DNA of 60,105 nucleotides from Gordonia sp. UBA5067 (GTDB lineage Bacteria > Actinomycetota > Actinomycetes > Mycobacteriales > Mycobacteriaceae), in assembly GCF_002414845.1 (NCBI RefSeq), contig NZ_DIAX01000059.1:47383-107487 (forward strand). The letters are read 5' to 3'. A program made the position numbers and the translations under genes. Positions 38,832 to 47,037 of the stretch are shown piece after piece (the stretch's first letter is position 1; every line of letters begins with the position of its first letter). A model generated the notes under the pieces. The model ran no database searches, was not told the DNA's origin, and saw nothing but the letters and a program-made list of their open reading frames with translations.

Positions 38832-40160
38832 TCAGGTGGCGGTGCGGCGGATCAGTTCGCCGTGTTCCGCGGTGAGTGCCAGCCCGTCGAGGTTCGGGGC
38901 GTCGCCGATGAGGTGCACCGCGTCCGAGCCCTCGCCGCTGGCCCGCACGCCGCCGTCGATTCTGCAGGACCCCACGGCGCCCTCGATCTCGAGCGTGGTG
39001 ACGTGCCTGCCTTCGGTGCCGAGTCGGCCCCCGATCTCCAGCGATTCGATGTTGCCGTCCGCCTTGATGCTCAGGGCGACGGCCTGCAACGTGACCTGCA
39101 CGCCCTTGACGAGACTGAGGCCCTCGCCCGCCACTGGTGGTCACGTCACCGGTGACCACGAGCCGGCGCAGCGGTTTGCTGACCTGGATGCCCATCGAAC
39201 CATCGCCGGTGGTGGCGATGCTGACGAACCGGGCCTCGTCCAGGCTACCGTCGTAGAGGTTGAACCCCCGTGCGCCCTTGCCGGTAGTGACGATGGGCGC
39301 CTGGACGTCGAGGAGGCCGATGGCGCCGAAGTTCACGAATCCGATGCCGCTGGGTCCGTGCGAGGTCACCGGTGCGGTCACGGTCCAGGTGCGCACAGTG
39401 CCCCAGTTGTCCAGCACCATGTCGTTCGGCCCGCGGGTGGTGACCGGGCCCGCGGAAATCACCTCGTCGACTTCGGCTCCGACAATCACGAATACGCCAC
39501 CGGAGATCAGGTCCGGGGTGCCCCGGGGATGCGGCCGTCGGTGTGGATCTGACCGGTGCGCAGCTGCGTGACGTGAACGGTCCCGCCGTCCGCCGTGCCG
39601 TTCCAGTCCCCGTGGCCGCCGACGAACACCCCGGAACCGCGCACGGGCTCCTCGGCGCTGCCGGCGGAGAAATCAAGGAGCTCGGCGGTGAGCCGCACCG
39701 CCGGGTCGGCCTGCCGGTTCCACAGGGTGAACCCACCCTGGAGTGCGTCCACGCCGAACCCGTGGGGGCGGTGGTAGCGCCCACAGACATCAGCGACGAC
39801 GACGTACACCGCTTCAGCCTGGATGTGACCGGAGCGCACCCGGTCCTCGGCGAGGAGCGCGATCTGGCCGCGGGTGGTGACGTTGCGCAGCGTCAGCGTT
39901 CCGAGATCGGCCACCGTGGTGTCGTTGAGGATGGCCGTCTCGTGCTCGGGTACCTCGACCACCACGTCCTCGAGGGTGTTGTCCGAGGTCAGCCGGACGC
40001 CGCGGGCCTGGAACCGCAGGGTGCCTCCGCGCAGGGTCGTCCCGGGCGGCAGCGTGATCATCGGCGAGCCGGTGATCACTCCCTCGACCTCGATCTCCGT
40101 CGCGCCCTCAATGATGGCGCTGGCCAATTCGGCCGCGTCGCGGACCGTCGTCGCTGTCAT
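38832..40160 (-). pseudogene. Beta-helix-like conserved gene broken by two frameshifts
   Basis: Three frames join into one continuous protein of about 440 residues. Segment A runs from ATG 40160 (AAGGAG eight bases upstream) and ends in frame at 39507. The homologous sequence continues as segment B (TPDLISGGVFVIVGAEVDEV) after one base is missing in CCCCGGGG at 39521-39528. Segment B passes into segment C (GEGLSLVKGVQVTLQAVALS) after one extra base in the run at 39127-39129, ending at the TGA 38832. The sequence is rich in short strand-and-turn repeats (TLRGGTLRFQARGVRLTSDN, TSHGPSGIGFVNFGAIG), like right-handed parallel beta-helix proteins. I recognise it as a conserved actinobacterial family of unknown function. 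No signal peptide is visible. Both breaks are in G/C runs, so sequencing error is a real alternative. Confidence 0.75.
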
Positions 40161-40410
40161 GGTTCCGACTCCTTCCCACCTGGTTGAGCCCGACAGGAGC
40201 AACGCCGATCGACGACCTTCCCAATCGCATGCCTGCCCCGGTTGCGCCGAGCCTTACCCGACCAATTCGGATCGCTCGCTCTGGAAAGCGTGAACAGGAC
40301 GAAACCCGATGCTCGACGCGGATGGTGAGCGGAATGGTGGGCGCCGGCATGAGTGACCCTCCTCGATCGGTTCGGGGAGGTCATTCTGTTGGCGGCCCTA
40401 CCGCCGGCGC

Positions 40411-40574
40411 TCAGCGGGCGGTAGCGCTCACCCGCCGTGGCGCTCGCTGACACTGCGGACAGTAGAAGGAACTTCGGTTCATGAACGATTCGCGCCGCAT
40501 TGTGGTGCCGCACCGGCGACACGGAAGACCTTCGCGCCCATACGCACTGAGCTCTCGTGCGAAGTACCCCGACT
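40411..40574 (-). pseudogene. mutM 3'-end remnant 2 with complete zinc finger
   Basis: A promoterless, startless piece encoding the last 54 codons of a MutM protein. It reads [20 protein letters not shown], then [20 protein letters not shown] and [13 protein letters not shown] before TGA at 40411. The zinc-finger cysteines (C-x2-C ... C-x2-C) and the [10 protein letters not shown] segment are intact, so the piece was functional or is recent. Upstream of SGYF the homology stops abruptly. Its protein differs at many positions from the tail of the intact mutM, so it is not a simple recent duplicate. A small hairpin (TACCGCC/GGCGGTA, 40399-40423) covers the stop codon. Confidence 0.88.
40562..40574. 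repeat. 13-base direct repeat, inner copy (att-like)
   Basis: AAGTACCCCGACT occurs here at the start of mutM remnant 2 and again, same orientation, inside the intact mutM at 42208-42220. In both places it codes for the SGYF codons. Homology to mutM ends exactly beyond it on this side. This is the arrangement expected of attL/attR cores left by site-specific insertion. Confidence 0.7.
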
Positions 40575-40612
40575 GCCACAGTTTCTAGCGTTCATATCCG
40601 ACATAGTCCGAG

Positions 40613-40820
40613 TATGACCGGGCCAAGATCGCCTATGACCGCGCCCAGCTCGACGCCCTAGAGGCTGATCCCGACCGGCGCGACCAGGAGACCGCGCCGC
40701 AGCCGCCGAGCTACGACGACGGCCGGCACCACGATGCACGAGGCGTTCGCGGACTGGGCGCGCGGGAAGCACGCGAAGCTCGCGCGCCAGGGGGCAGCCG
40801 GTCGGGAAGCTGAGCCTTAG
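40613..40820 (+). pseudogene. Possible decayed short coding frame inside the insertion
   Basis: From 40613 one frame reads YDRAKIAYDRAQLDALEADP and on to DRRDQETAPQPPS. Protein-like sequence then continues in another frame as MHEAFADWARGKHAKLARQG, ending at TAG 40820. Switching frames near 40700-40720 would join them into a charged helical protein of about 65 residues. I recognise no family. No start codon with a ribosome site is visible, so it may be the stump of a lost gene of the element. Confidence 0.3.
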
Positions 40821-41014
40821 CGAGACCGTACGACCGCCGCGCAGACAAAGCTCACCATGTCGCATCCCAACGAAGCCCTGTGCACGCGCCTCAGCGCGAC
40901 CGAAGTCACGGCTACCGAGAGTGAGCAGCTCCGCCACTGTGTCGGGGGTGCTCGATAGCCTGCGAATAGACTTCACAGGTTGAAACCGCCTAGCTCTACT
41001 CAGGAGGAAGACCA
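40821..41014 (+). promoter_or_regulatory. Upstream region of the HNH gene
   Basis: This stretch contains no gene I can support. TAGACT at 40967-40972 fits the actinobacterial -10 and would start transcription near 40979, about 35 bases before the TTG start; no good -35 is seen. AGGAGG at 41002-41007 is an excellent ribosome site for the HNH gene. Confidence 0.4.
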
Positions 41015-42013
41015 TTGCCCAAGTGGCTCTTTGTTACGTTGCTCATCGCGCTGCCGCTCCTTTTCGGCGCGATTCACCCGATCCTGTTCTTTCTCGCTCT
41101 CGCCGGGGTGCTGATCACGAACCCGATCATCTGGACGTACCGGAAGAACAAGTACTTCAACAGCGAGGAGTTCCAACGGCTCCGCGCTCAAATCGCATCG
41201 GTCGTCGCCGAGCACAACGAGGTCGTGAACTACGTCGCGGAGATTCGCGGCCAGGGTGCATTCGAGCTGGGCGCGTCGTCCACCGGCCAGTACGCGCACC
41301 TCGCGAACTTCGAGAACACCTCGAACTGGAACTACCAGCGTGACCGCAACGTCGCCGAATATGCGCCCCACGTTCATAACGCATCGCTTCAGGTCGTGCG
41401 TAATGCGAGCATGGATCCGATCAAGTACTTGATGAAGTACTTCGGGATCAACGCAAACCAGGAGACGCTGGCCGGCGTGCAGCGGGTGGCCGTGGACATT
41501 TCGCGGCTGGAGGAGGCCGTCGCCAATGTGCAGCGCCGCGAGGCCGAGATCGTCACGATGATGAACCCGCCCGCGTTCATCCTCCAGCGGTACGCGGACG
41601 AGTTCTGGAGCCTCGTTGGCGTGCAGCTCTCGCCGATCACGGTGCCGTACCCGAAATACAAGTTCCAGTACGTCTCCGCCGGCGGCAACAGCGGACAGAC
41701 CGTAAACATCGATCTGAACACCCCGACGCTCGACGCGCTCTCTGAGACGCTCGTGCAGAAGATTCGCTGGGCGAAGTCGGCTGCCGGTCAGCGTGCGCTA
41801 ATGACCGCCAGGCTGCGCGGCTGGATCAAGGACCGTGACCACCACACCTGCCAGAACCCCCGGTGTGGCGTCTCGGTCGCTATAGAGCCGAACCTGCTCC
41901 TCGAAGTCGATCACATCATCCCCGTCTCCAAAGGTGGCCTCAGCGAGCCCGAGAACCTCCAGACGCTGTGTTGGCGCTGTAACCGCACCAAGGGCGCGAA
42001 GATGCCCGCATAA
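41015..42013 (+). CDS. Membrane-anchored HNH endonuclease-like protein
   Basis: A 332-residue protein in three parts. Residues 2-42 hold one or two membrane segments (WLFVTLLIALPLLFGAI, PILFFLALAGVLIT). The middle (about 43-255) is charged and partly helical with no family I recognise. The C-terminal 65 residues are a zinc-type HNH domain: CQNPRCG, then LLEVDHIIPVSKGG, ENLQTLCWRCNRTKGAK, giving the paired CxxC motifs and the D-H...N...K core. The start is TTG 41015, fixed by AGGAGG seven bases before it. It lies antisense to mutM inside the mutM insertion and has lower G+C than its neighbours, so it was acquired. A DNA-cutting role is likely; whether it promotes homing of its element or protects against phage is inference. 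Confidence 0.85.
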   Translation: MPKWLFVTLLIALPLLFGAIHPILFFLALAGVLITNPIIWTYRKNKYFNSEEFQRLRAQIASVVAEHNEVVNYVAEIRGQGAFELGASSTGQYAHLANFENTSNWNYQRDRNVAEYAPHVHNASLQVVRNASMDPIKYLMKYFGINANQETLAGVQRVAVDISRLEEAVANVQRREAEIVTMMNPPAFILQRYADEFWSLVGVQLSPITVPYPKYKFQYVSAGGNSGQTVNIDLNTPTLDALSETLVQKIRWAKSAAGQRALMTARLRGWIKDRDHHTCQNPRCGVSVAIEPNLLLEVDHIIPVSKGGLSEPENLQTLCWRCNRTKGAKMPA

Positions 42014-42031
42014 CTTCTCCTCTACACGCAC

Positions 42032-42060
42032 GAGCGCCTCATTGACGGGGAACCCCGCTC
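42032..42060. terminator. Hairpin between converging HNH gene and mutM
   Basis: CGGGGAACCCCG at 42046-42057 is a tight palindrome inside an outer GAGCG/CGCTC pairing (42032-42036 with 42056-42060; the two stems compete). It lies 19 bases after the HNH stop and just before the mutM stop. No T-run follows on either strand. Confidence 0.4.
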
Positions 42061-42065
42061 GCCGG

Positions 42066-42956
42066 TCAGGTGCTCGGCGTGGATGGTCTCCTCTGACACC
42101 GGGGGCAGAAGTGCGAGCTGCGGTTCATGAATTGCTCGCGCACGATCGGCGTTTCACACCGATTACAAGGCTCGCCAGTCCGGCCATAAACGTCAAGGGA
42201 TCGGGAAAAGTACCCCGACTCCCCGTTGACGTTGACATAGAGCTCATCGAAGGATGTTCCGCCGACGGCCAGGGCCGATGCCATGACCTCGCGCGCATGG
42301 CCCAACAACTCGACCAGCTTGGCGTGGGAGATCGAATCGGTCAGCCGGGTGCCGCGCAGCCGGGCTCGCCACAGCGATTCGTCGGCGTAGATGTTGCCGA
42401 TCCCCGACACCAGCGTCTGGTCGAGCAGTGCCCGCTTGATCTCGGTTCGCTTGCCCGCCATCCGCAGTGCGACCGCATCGGCGTCAAAGGCTTGGTCGAA
42501 AGGATCAGGTGCGATGTGCGCGACAATCGAGGGAACCCGGCCGGCCCGATTGTGCGGATCTGGTACAAGTTCGTCGACCTGCCAGCCACCGAAGGTCCGC
42601 TGATCGATGAACCAGAACTCGCGAGCGCCGAGTCGCGCGCGGATTCGGAGGTGCTTGGTGGTGGTGTTCGCGTCGTCGGAGTCAACGATCCGCAGTTGCC
42701 CACTCATACCGAGATGAATGACCAGCGCCTCGTCGGAGACGCCCGCCCGGTCGGCCAAATCGAGCCACAGGTATTTGCCGCGACGACGGGCGGCGACCGC
42801 GGTCTGGCCACGCAGCCGCCCGATCAGTTCGGCCGCCCCGCCGGCCTGTCGGCGCACCGCACGGTCGTGGAGCACGGACACATCGGTGAAAGCAGCACCC
42901 ACCACGTGCTTGTCGACACCGAGCCGGACGGTCTCGACTTCTGGGAGTTCAGGCAC
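42066..42956 (-). CDS. mutM: Formamidopyrimidine-DNA glycosylase MutM (Fpg)
   Basis: Base-excision enzyme that removes 8-oxoguanine and formamidopyrimidines and nicks the DNA. From GTG 42956 the 296-residue protein begins (M)[10 protein letters not shown], so Pro2 and Glu3 are the catalytic residues after Met removal. The helix-two-turn-helix includes [15 protein letters not shown]. The zinc finger has C264, C267, C284 and C287 (PCNRC ... HFCPRC). The start overlaps rnc by eight bases. The last 51 codons, from SGYF on, probably came with the adjacent insertion: two other versions of this tail are stranded downstream at 40411-40574 and 38768-38819. Confidence 0.96.
   Translation of the reverse strand: MPELPEVETVRLGVDKHVVGAAFTDVSVLHDRAVRRQAGGAAELIGRLRGQTAVAARRRGKYLWLDLADRAGVSDEALVIHLGMSGQLRIVDSDDANTTTKHLRIRARLGAREFWFIDQRTFGGWQVDELVPDPHNRAGRVPSIVAHIAPDPFDQAFDADAVALRMAGKRTEIKRALLDQTLVSGIGNIYADESLWRARLRGTRLTDSISHAKLVELLGHAREVMASALAVGGTSFDELYVNVNGESGYFSRSLDVYGRTGEPCNRCETPIVREQFMNRSSHFCPRCQRRPSTPST
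42208..42220. repeat. 13-base direct repeat, outer copy within mutM (att-like)
   Basis: Second copy of AAGTACCCCGACT, encoding SGYF of the intact MutM. It marks the junction between the resident 5' part of mutM and the tail supplied by the insertion, if the insertion model is right. The distance to the other copy is 1,646 bases. Confidence 0.65.
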
Positions 42957-43689
42957 CCGGGCGCTCGGCTGACTCCCCGGTGGCGGCGTCCCGGTCGTCG
43001 AGCACCCGCCAGGCCTCCTGCGCGGCGATCTGTTCGGCCTCCTTCTTCGACCGGCCGATGCCGGTGCCGAGTTCCTCACCGCCGACGACGGCAGTCGCGG
43101 TGAACTCTTTGTCATGGTCGGGGCCGGTCGAACTGATGAGGTAGGCCGGCGGTCCGAGCAGGCGCGCCGCCGATAGCTCCTGCAACGACGTCTTCCAGTC
43201 GAGACCAGCGCCCAGCCGCCCGGCGTCGGCGACCACGTCGTCGAACAGTGCGAGGATCACCTGCCGGGTTCCGGCGAAGCCGTGCTCGAGGTAGACCGCG
43301 CCCAGTAAGGCCTCCATCCCGTCGGCCAGGATGCTGTCCTTGTCACGCCCGCCGGTCATCTCCTCGCCGCGCCCGAGATACAGGTGCCGCCCCAATCCGC
43401 CGGTTCCCAGTGTCCGCGCCAGCCGGGCCAGCGCCTGTCCGTTGACCACGCTGGCCCGGATCTTGGCCAGCTCGCCCTCGGGGCGGTCGGGATAGTCGAG
43501 GTAGAGCTTCTCGGTGATGACCACGCCGAGTACCGAATCGCCGAGGAATTCGAGTCGCTCATTGGTGGGGAGCCCGCCGTTCTCATAGGCGTACGACCGG
43601 TGGGTGAGGGCGAGGGTGAGGAGGTCGTCGTCGAGGGCGGCCCCGAGTGCGCCGAGGAGCGCCTTGGTGTCGCGCCTACCTTGAGCCAT
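42949..43689 (-). CDS. rnc: Ribonuclease III
   Basis: Double-strand-specific endoribonuclease that processes rRNA and regulatory RNAs. The 246-residue protein has the signature [13 protein letters not shown] near residues 43-55, the acidic residues of [20 protein letters not shown], and a C-terminal double-stranded RNA-binding domain ([14 protein letters not shown], then [18 protein letters not shown]). ATG 43689 gives family length and overlaps the DUF177 gene by 14 bases; mutM overlaps its end by eight. DUF177-rnc-mutM is therefore a tightly coupled unit. Confidence 0.96.
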   Translation of the reverse strand: MAQGRRDTKALLGALGAALDDDLLTLALTHRSYAYENGGLPTNERLEFLGDSVLGVVITEKLYLDYPDRPEGELAKIRASVVNGQALARLARTLGTGGLGRHLYLGRGEEMTGGRDKDSILADGMEALLGAVYLEHGFAGTRQVILALFDDVVADAGRLGAGLDWKTSLQELSAARLLGPPAYLISSTGPDHDKEFTATAVVGGEELGTGIGRSKKEAEQIAAQEAWRVLDDRDAATGESAERPGA

Positions 43690-44248
43690 CGCCGCGATTC
43701 TCGTCGCCAATGGCGTCCAGCTTGTCGGCGAGTCCGGCCCAGCGCGGATCGATCTTCTCGTGGGAGTGGCCGGGCTCCGCCACGGCCAAGACCACGCCAC
43801 AATCGGGGCAGAGGCCCTGGCAATCCGCACGGCACAGTGGTGACATGGGCAACTCCAAGCCGATCGCGTCGATGAGCGCCTGCTCGAGATCGATGTAATC
43901 GTTGTCGACCCGATGGACCTCTTCGTCGGCGGTCGTCTTGTCGGTCTCACTGTCGGGGTAGGCGTACAACTCGGTGAGGAAGACCGTGACCGTGCCCTCG
44001 ATGGGCTCGAGGCAGCGTGAACACTGGCCGGCGGTCTCGCCGCACGCGGTGCCCGTCACGAGAACCCCTTCGGATACCGACTCCATCCGCAGGTCGAGAT
44101 CCATCTCGGTACCCGGCTCGATAGCCACCATTTCGGTGCCGATGCGAATGGGGGTGACGACGGTGCGGTGCGACTCGATCATGCTGCCGGGTCGGCGTCC
44201 GAGCGACCTGATGTCATAGCGGAACGGTGCGTCAACTGCTTGGGCCAC
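43676..44248 (-). CDS. DUF177 (YceD) family protein
   Basis: Conserved 190-residue protein of the YceD family, linked in other bacteria to 23S rRNA accumulation or ribosome assembly. It begins with GTG 44248 ([20 protein letters not shown]). Two cysteine pairs are present: CSRCLEP near residue 80 and [13 protein letters not shown] near 140. In many bacteria the gene precedes rpmF; here, as in mycobacteria, it precedes rnc directly. The long frame upstream to 44608 lies over sepIVA and is not coding. Confidence 0.88.
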   Translation of the reverse strand: MAQAVDAPFRYDIRSLGRRPGSMIESHRTVVTPIRIGTEMVAIEPGTEMDLDLRMESVSEGVLVTGTACGETAGQCSRCLEPIEGTVTVFLTELYAYPDSETDKTTADEEVHRVDNDYIDLEQALIDAIGLELPMSPLCRADCQGLCPDCGVVLAVAEPGHSHEKIDPRWAGLADKLDAIGDENRGDGSR

Positions 44249-44294
44249 ACCGTCACCATACGCCGGAGGCACCGCGGTCAAACGCGGCCCGCCG

Positions 44295-45080
44295 CTATCC
44301 CGCGAGCGGAGCCTCGCGCTGTTGCTTCTCGTCCACGGCGCGGGGGTACTCGACATAGTCGTGCGTACCGGCGCCGGTGCGCAGTTGCTGACGTCCGCGT
44401 CCGACCGAGCGCAGTGTGCCGGTGAGGATCTCCTCGAAATCGGCGAGTTTCTTGTCGACGTAAATGTCGCACTCGCCGCGCAGACGGTCGGCCTCGGCGT
44501 GTGCCGCGTCGATGACCCGCTGGGCCTCCGATTTGGCGGCCGCCACGACCTCGTCGTCGGCAACGAGGCGCTGCTGTTCGGCGATGCCGTCGGCGACCGA
44601 GCGCTCATAGTGTGCGTTGGCGTTCTCGATGATCCGCCCCGCCTCGGACCGCGCGCGGCCGGTGACCGACTCGTGCTCCCGAGCGGCGCTGGTGACGAGC
44701 CGGTGGGCTTCCTCGGTGGCGTCGGAGATCATCGAACGGCTGTGGTTCGACGCGTCGTCGACCATCCGGTCGGCGGCCGCCCGCGCCTCGGCGACCAGTC
44801 GGTCGGCTTCGGCCTGGGCGGCGGCGACCATCGCGTCGGCGTCGCCCCTCGCCTGGGCGACGGTGGAGTCGGCATTCTGCCGAGCGTTCCCGACGAGCGC
44901 GTCGCGCTGATCGAGTACGTCCTGGGCATCGTCGAGTTCGGCGGGGATGGAGCCTTTGATGTCGTCGAGCAGTTCGAGCACGTCACCGCGCGGAACCATG
45001 CAGCCCGCCGTCATCGGAACGGCGCGCGCCTCCTCCACGATCGCGACCAGCTCATCGAGGGCTTCGAATACGCGGTACAC
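44295..45080 (-). CDS. sepIVA: DivIVA-domain septation regulator SepIVA
   Basis: Coiled-coil protein related to DivIVA that in mycobacteria (Rv2927c) is essential for septation and affects wall assembly at the membrane. From GTG 45080 it has 261 residues and starts VYRVFEALDELVAIVEEARA, then VPMTAGCMVPRGDVLELLDD. The long Ala/Glu/Arg-rich central section (residues about 70-220) has heptad character, e.g. AEADRLVAEARAAADRMVDD. AGGGGTG lies about five bases before the start. It lies upstream of DUF177-rnc-mutM on the same strand. Confidence 0.9.
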   Translation of the reverse strand: MYRVFEALDELVAIVEEARAVPMTAGCMVPRGDVLELLDDIKGSIPAELDDAQDVLDQRDALVGNARQNADSTVAQARGDADAMVAAAQAEADRLVAEARAAADRMVDDASNHSRSMISDATEEAHRLVTSAAREHESVTGRARSEAGRIIENANAHYERSVADGIAEQQRLVADDEVVAAAKSEAQRVIDAAHAEADRLRGECDIYVDKKLADFEEILTGTLRSVGRGRQQLRTGAGTHDYVEYPRAVDEKQQREAPLAG

Positions 45081-45233
45081 AGCAACACCCCTATCTCGCA
45101 GTGGCAGAACACCACCTCCGTGGCTTCTGTGACCATTGTGCCGAATGTTACTGATGTGATTGGGGATGCTTTTTTGGTCGGCGTGTCGGCGCCATCCACT
45201 CGGTTGCCATCCACTCGGCCGGCCACTCGGCAA

Positions 45234-45722
45234 CTAGGCGCTCAGCTCGCCGTTGATCTTCGCCATCACCGCGCGGTAGACCACCGGGGGCAGGAAGGGC
45301 TGGACATCACCGCCCAATCTCGCGACCTCTTTCACCAGGGAACTAGACAAGTGTGCGTAGCGCGGATCGGTCCACAGGAAGAGCGTTTCGACGTCCGCAA
45401 GCTCCCGGTTCATCTGCGCCATCGGAACCTCGTACTCGAAGTCGCTGCTCGACCGCAGCCCCTTGAGCATCGTGGTCACCCCCTCGTTGCGCATATAATC
45501 CACCAGCAAACCGCGCCACCGGTCCACCCGGACGTTGGGCAGATCGGCGCAACTGGCGGCGATGAGGTCAAGCCGCTCGTCAACCGTGAACATGCCCTGC
45601 TTATTCGGATTGACAACGACGGTGACGATGACCTCGTCGAACCGGGCCGCGGCACGTTCGACGACGAAACGATGCCCGAGCGTGAACGGATCGAAGGAAC
45701 CCGGACACAGTGCGATGCTCAT
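45234..45722 (-). CDS. coaD: Phosphopantetheine adenylyltransferase
   Basis: Hexameric enzyme that makes dephospho-CoA from 4'-phosphopantetheine and ATP. The 162-residue protein starts MSIALCPGSFDPFTLGHRF with the nucleotide motif TLGH, and has RSSSDFEYEVPMAQMNREL and YAHLSSSLVKEVARLGG. ATG 45722 overlaps the GH125 stop as ATGA. After its stop there are three close copies of CCACTCGG (45197-45231), which may form a weak hairpin. Confidence 0.96.
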   Translation of the reverse strand: MSIALCPGSFDPFTLGHRFVVERAAARFDEVIVTVVVNPNKQGMFTVDERLDLIAASCADLPNVRVDRWRGLLVDYMRNEGVTTMLKGLRSSSDFEYEVPMAQMNRELADVETLFLWTDPRYAHLSSSLVKEVARLGGDVQPFLPPVVYRAVMAKINGELSA

Positions 45723-47023
45723 AGCGCCTGAGGGTACCCGGCCACCCGCAGCGCGAGCTCGCAGTACATCGAGTCGGCCCAGCTGAACCAGTCCCGGGTG
45801 AATCGCGTGTCGTCGTCGACGTGAAAGCTCTCGTGCACGTGCCCCGTGCCGGCCGTGGTCGCGGCGATCGTGCGCAGCAACCTCAACGACTCCGAACGGT
45901 CGGCGGTGGTCAGCCCGGCGACGGCGAGCGCGATCGGCCATACGTGGTCGACGGGGGTGTGCGGACTGCCCGGCCCTGCCGCGAGCGCACCGCGGTAGAA
46001 GTAGGGGTTGTCCGGCGACAGGACGAAGCCGCGCGTGCGGGCATAGCGCGCGTCGGCCGGATCGATCCCCGCCACCAGCGGTAACGACAGCAGACTGGGC
46101 ATGTTCGCGTCGTCGGCGAGCAGGGTCGCCCCGAGTCCGTCTACCTCATAGGCCCAGATCTCGCCGTGGTGTGGATGGGCGACGACGCCGTGCGCCTCGA
46201 CCCCGGCGCGCAAAATCGCCGCCAGCGATCGGGCCCGCACCGCCAACTCATCGGCCACCCCCAGCCGGGCGGCAATAAGGTCGAGGGTGTGCGCGGCCAT
46301 CAGATTCGCCGGCACCAGGTACCCGTGCACACAGGCATCATCGGACGGACGGAACGCCGACCAGGTCATCCCGGTGACGGCGACCGGCGCCCCGCGCCCG
46401 TCCCGCGGGAGGGTGTCCTGGGGGATCGTGTCGGGACGGACGAAGCGGTACGACGAGAGGTTCTCGTGGTCGAGTTCGACGGTGAGCGTATCGACGGCCG
46501 TCCCGGCCGCAGCCCGGAACGCCGCGGTGAAATGCGCCGTATCGGCGGTGGCCCGGGCCAGCTGATCTGCCAGCTGAAACGGGAAGCACAGCGAGTCGAT
46601 CTCATACTTCCGCTCCCACAACCACGGGTCGTCCCCGAGGTCGCGGGGCTCGTGGCAGTTGCCGTTGGGCGCGGCGTTGAACGCGTTCGCGTACGGATCG
46701 TGGGCGATGTAGGCGAACTGACGGCGGACGACGCCGCCGATCATTTCGGCCAGGCCCGGCAGCTCACCCGGGCCGGTCGCACCCAGCAGCGCGAGATAGG
46801 GCCGCATCTGGGTCGCCGCATCACGCAGCCACATGGCGGGAATATCGCCGGTGACGACGAAGACAGTCCCGTCGTCGAGCCGGTGCAGCGTCCGGGCCAG
46901 CGTGCGCCGTATCGCCACCGCGAACAGGTCGGCACACTCGGCCCCGGCGAAGCGATCGATCCGTTCGGTCCAGCGCCGCACGATGGGCGGCGGCAGGAGT
47001 TCGTCCGGATCGGGCCGGACCAT
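45719..47023 (-). CDS. Glycoside hydrolase family 125 (exo-alpha-1,6-mannosidase-like)
   Basis: Member of GH125 (formerly DUF1237), inverting enzymes that remove terminal alpha-1,6-linked mannose. The 434-residue protein has GDIPAMWLRDAATQMRPYL near residue 59, NAFNAAPNGNCHEPRDL, YEIDSLCFPFQLADQ, MTWSAFRPSDDA and a C-terminal DWFSWADSMYCELALRVAGY. No signal peptide is present, so it should act in the cytosol. Start is taken at ATG 47023, 15 bases after the rsmD stop; GTG 47056 is possible. It is coupled to coaD (ATGA). Mycolic-acid bacteria make alpha-1,6-mannan lipoglycans and phosphatidylinositol mannosides, which would supply a substrate, but that link is inference. Confidence 0.87.
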   Translation of the reverse strand: MVRPDPDELLPPPIVRRWTERIDRFAGAECADLFAVAIRRTLARTLHRLDDGTVFVVTGDIPAMWLRDAATQMRPYLALLGATGPGELPGLAEMIGGVVRRQFAYIAHDPYANAFNAAPNGNCHEPRDLGDDPWLWERKYEIDSLCFPFQLADQLARATADTAHFTAAFRAAAGTAVDTLTVELDHENLSSYRFVRPDTIPQDTLPRDGRGAPVAVTGMTWSAFRPSDDACVHGYLVPANLMAAHTLDLIAARLGVADELAVRARSLAAILRAGVEAHGVVAHPHHGEIWAYEVDGLGATLLADDANMPSLLSLPLVAGIDPADARYARTRGFVLSPDNPYFYRGALAAGPGSPHTPVDHVWPIALAVAGLTTADRSESLRLLRTIAATTAGTGHVHESFHVDDDTRFTRDWFSWADSMYCELALRVAGYPQAL

Positions 47024-47037
47024 TCCTGTATCGCTGC

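Larger units (their letters stand above)
40562..42207. mobile_element. Putative 1.65-kb insertion in the 3' end of mutM, carrying an HNH gene
   Basis: Defined by the two 13-base direct repeats. The element holds the alternative mutM tail now used by the intact gene, the TM-HNH nuclease gene on the opposite strand, and a decayed short frame. Base composition is lower in G+C than the surroundings (27 of 60 bases at 41401-41460). No integrase or transposase frame is present, so it is either degraded, moved by enzymes supplied elsewhere, or moved by the HNH nuclease. A prophage-type precedent is e14 in E. coli icd, which replaces the 3' end of its target gene. Confidence 0.6.
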
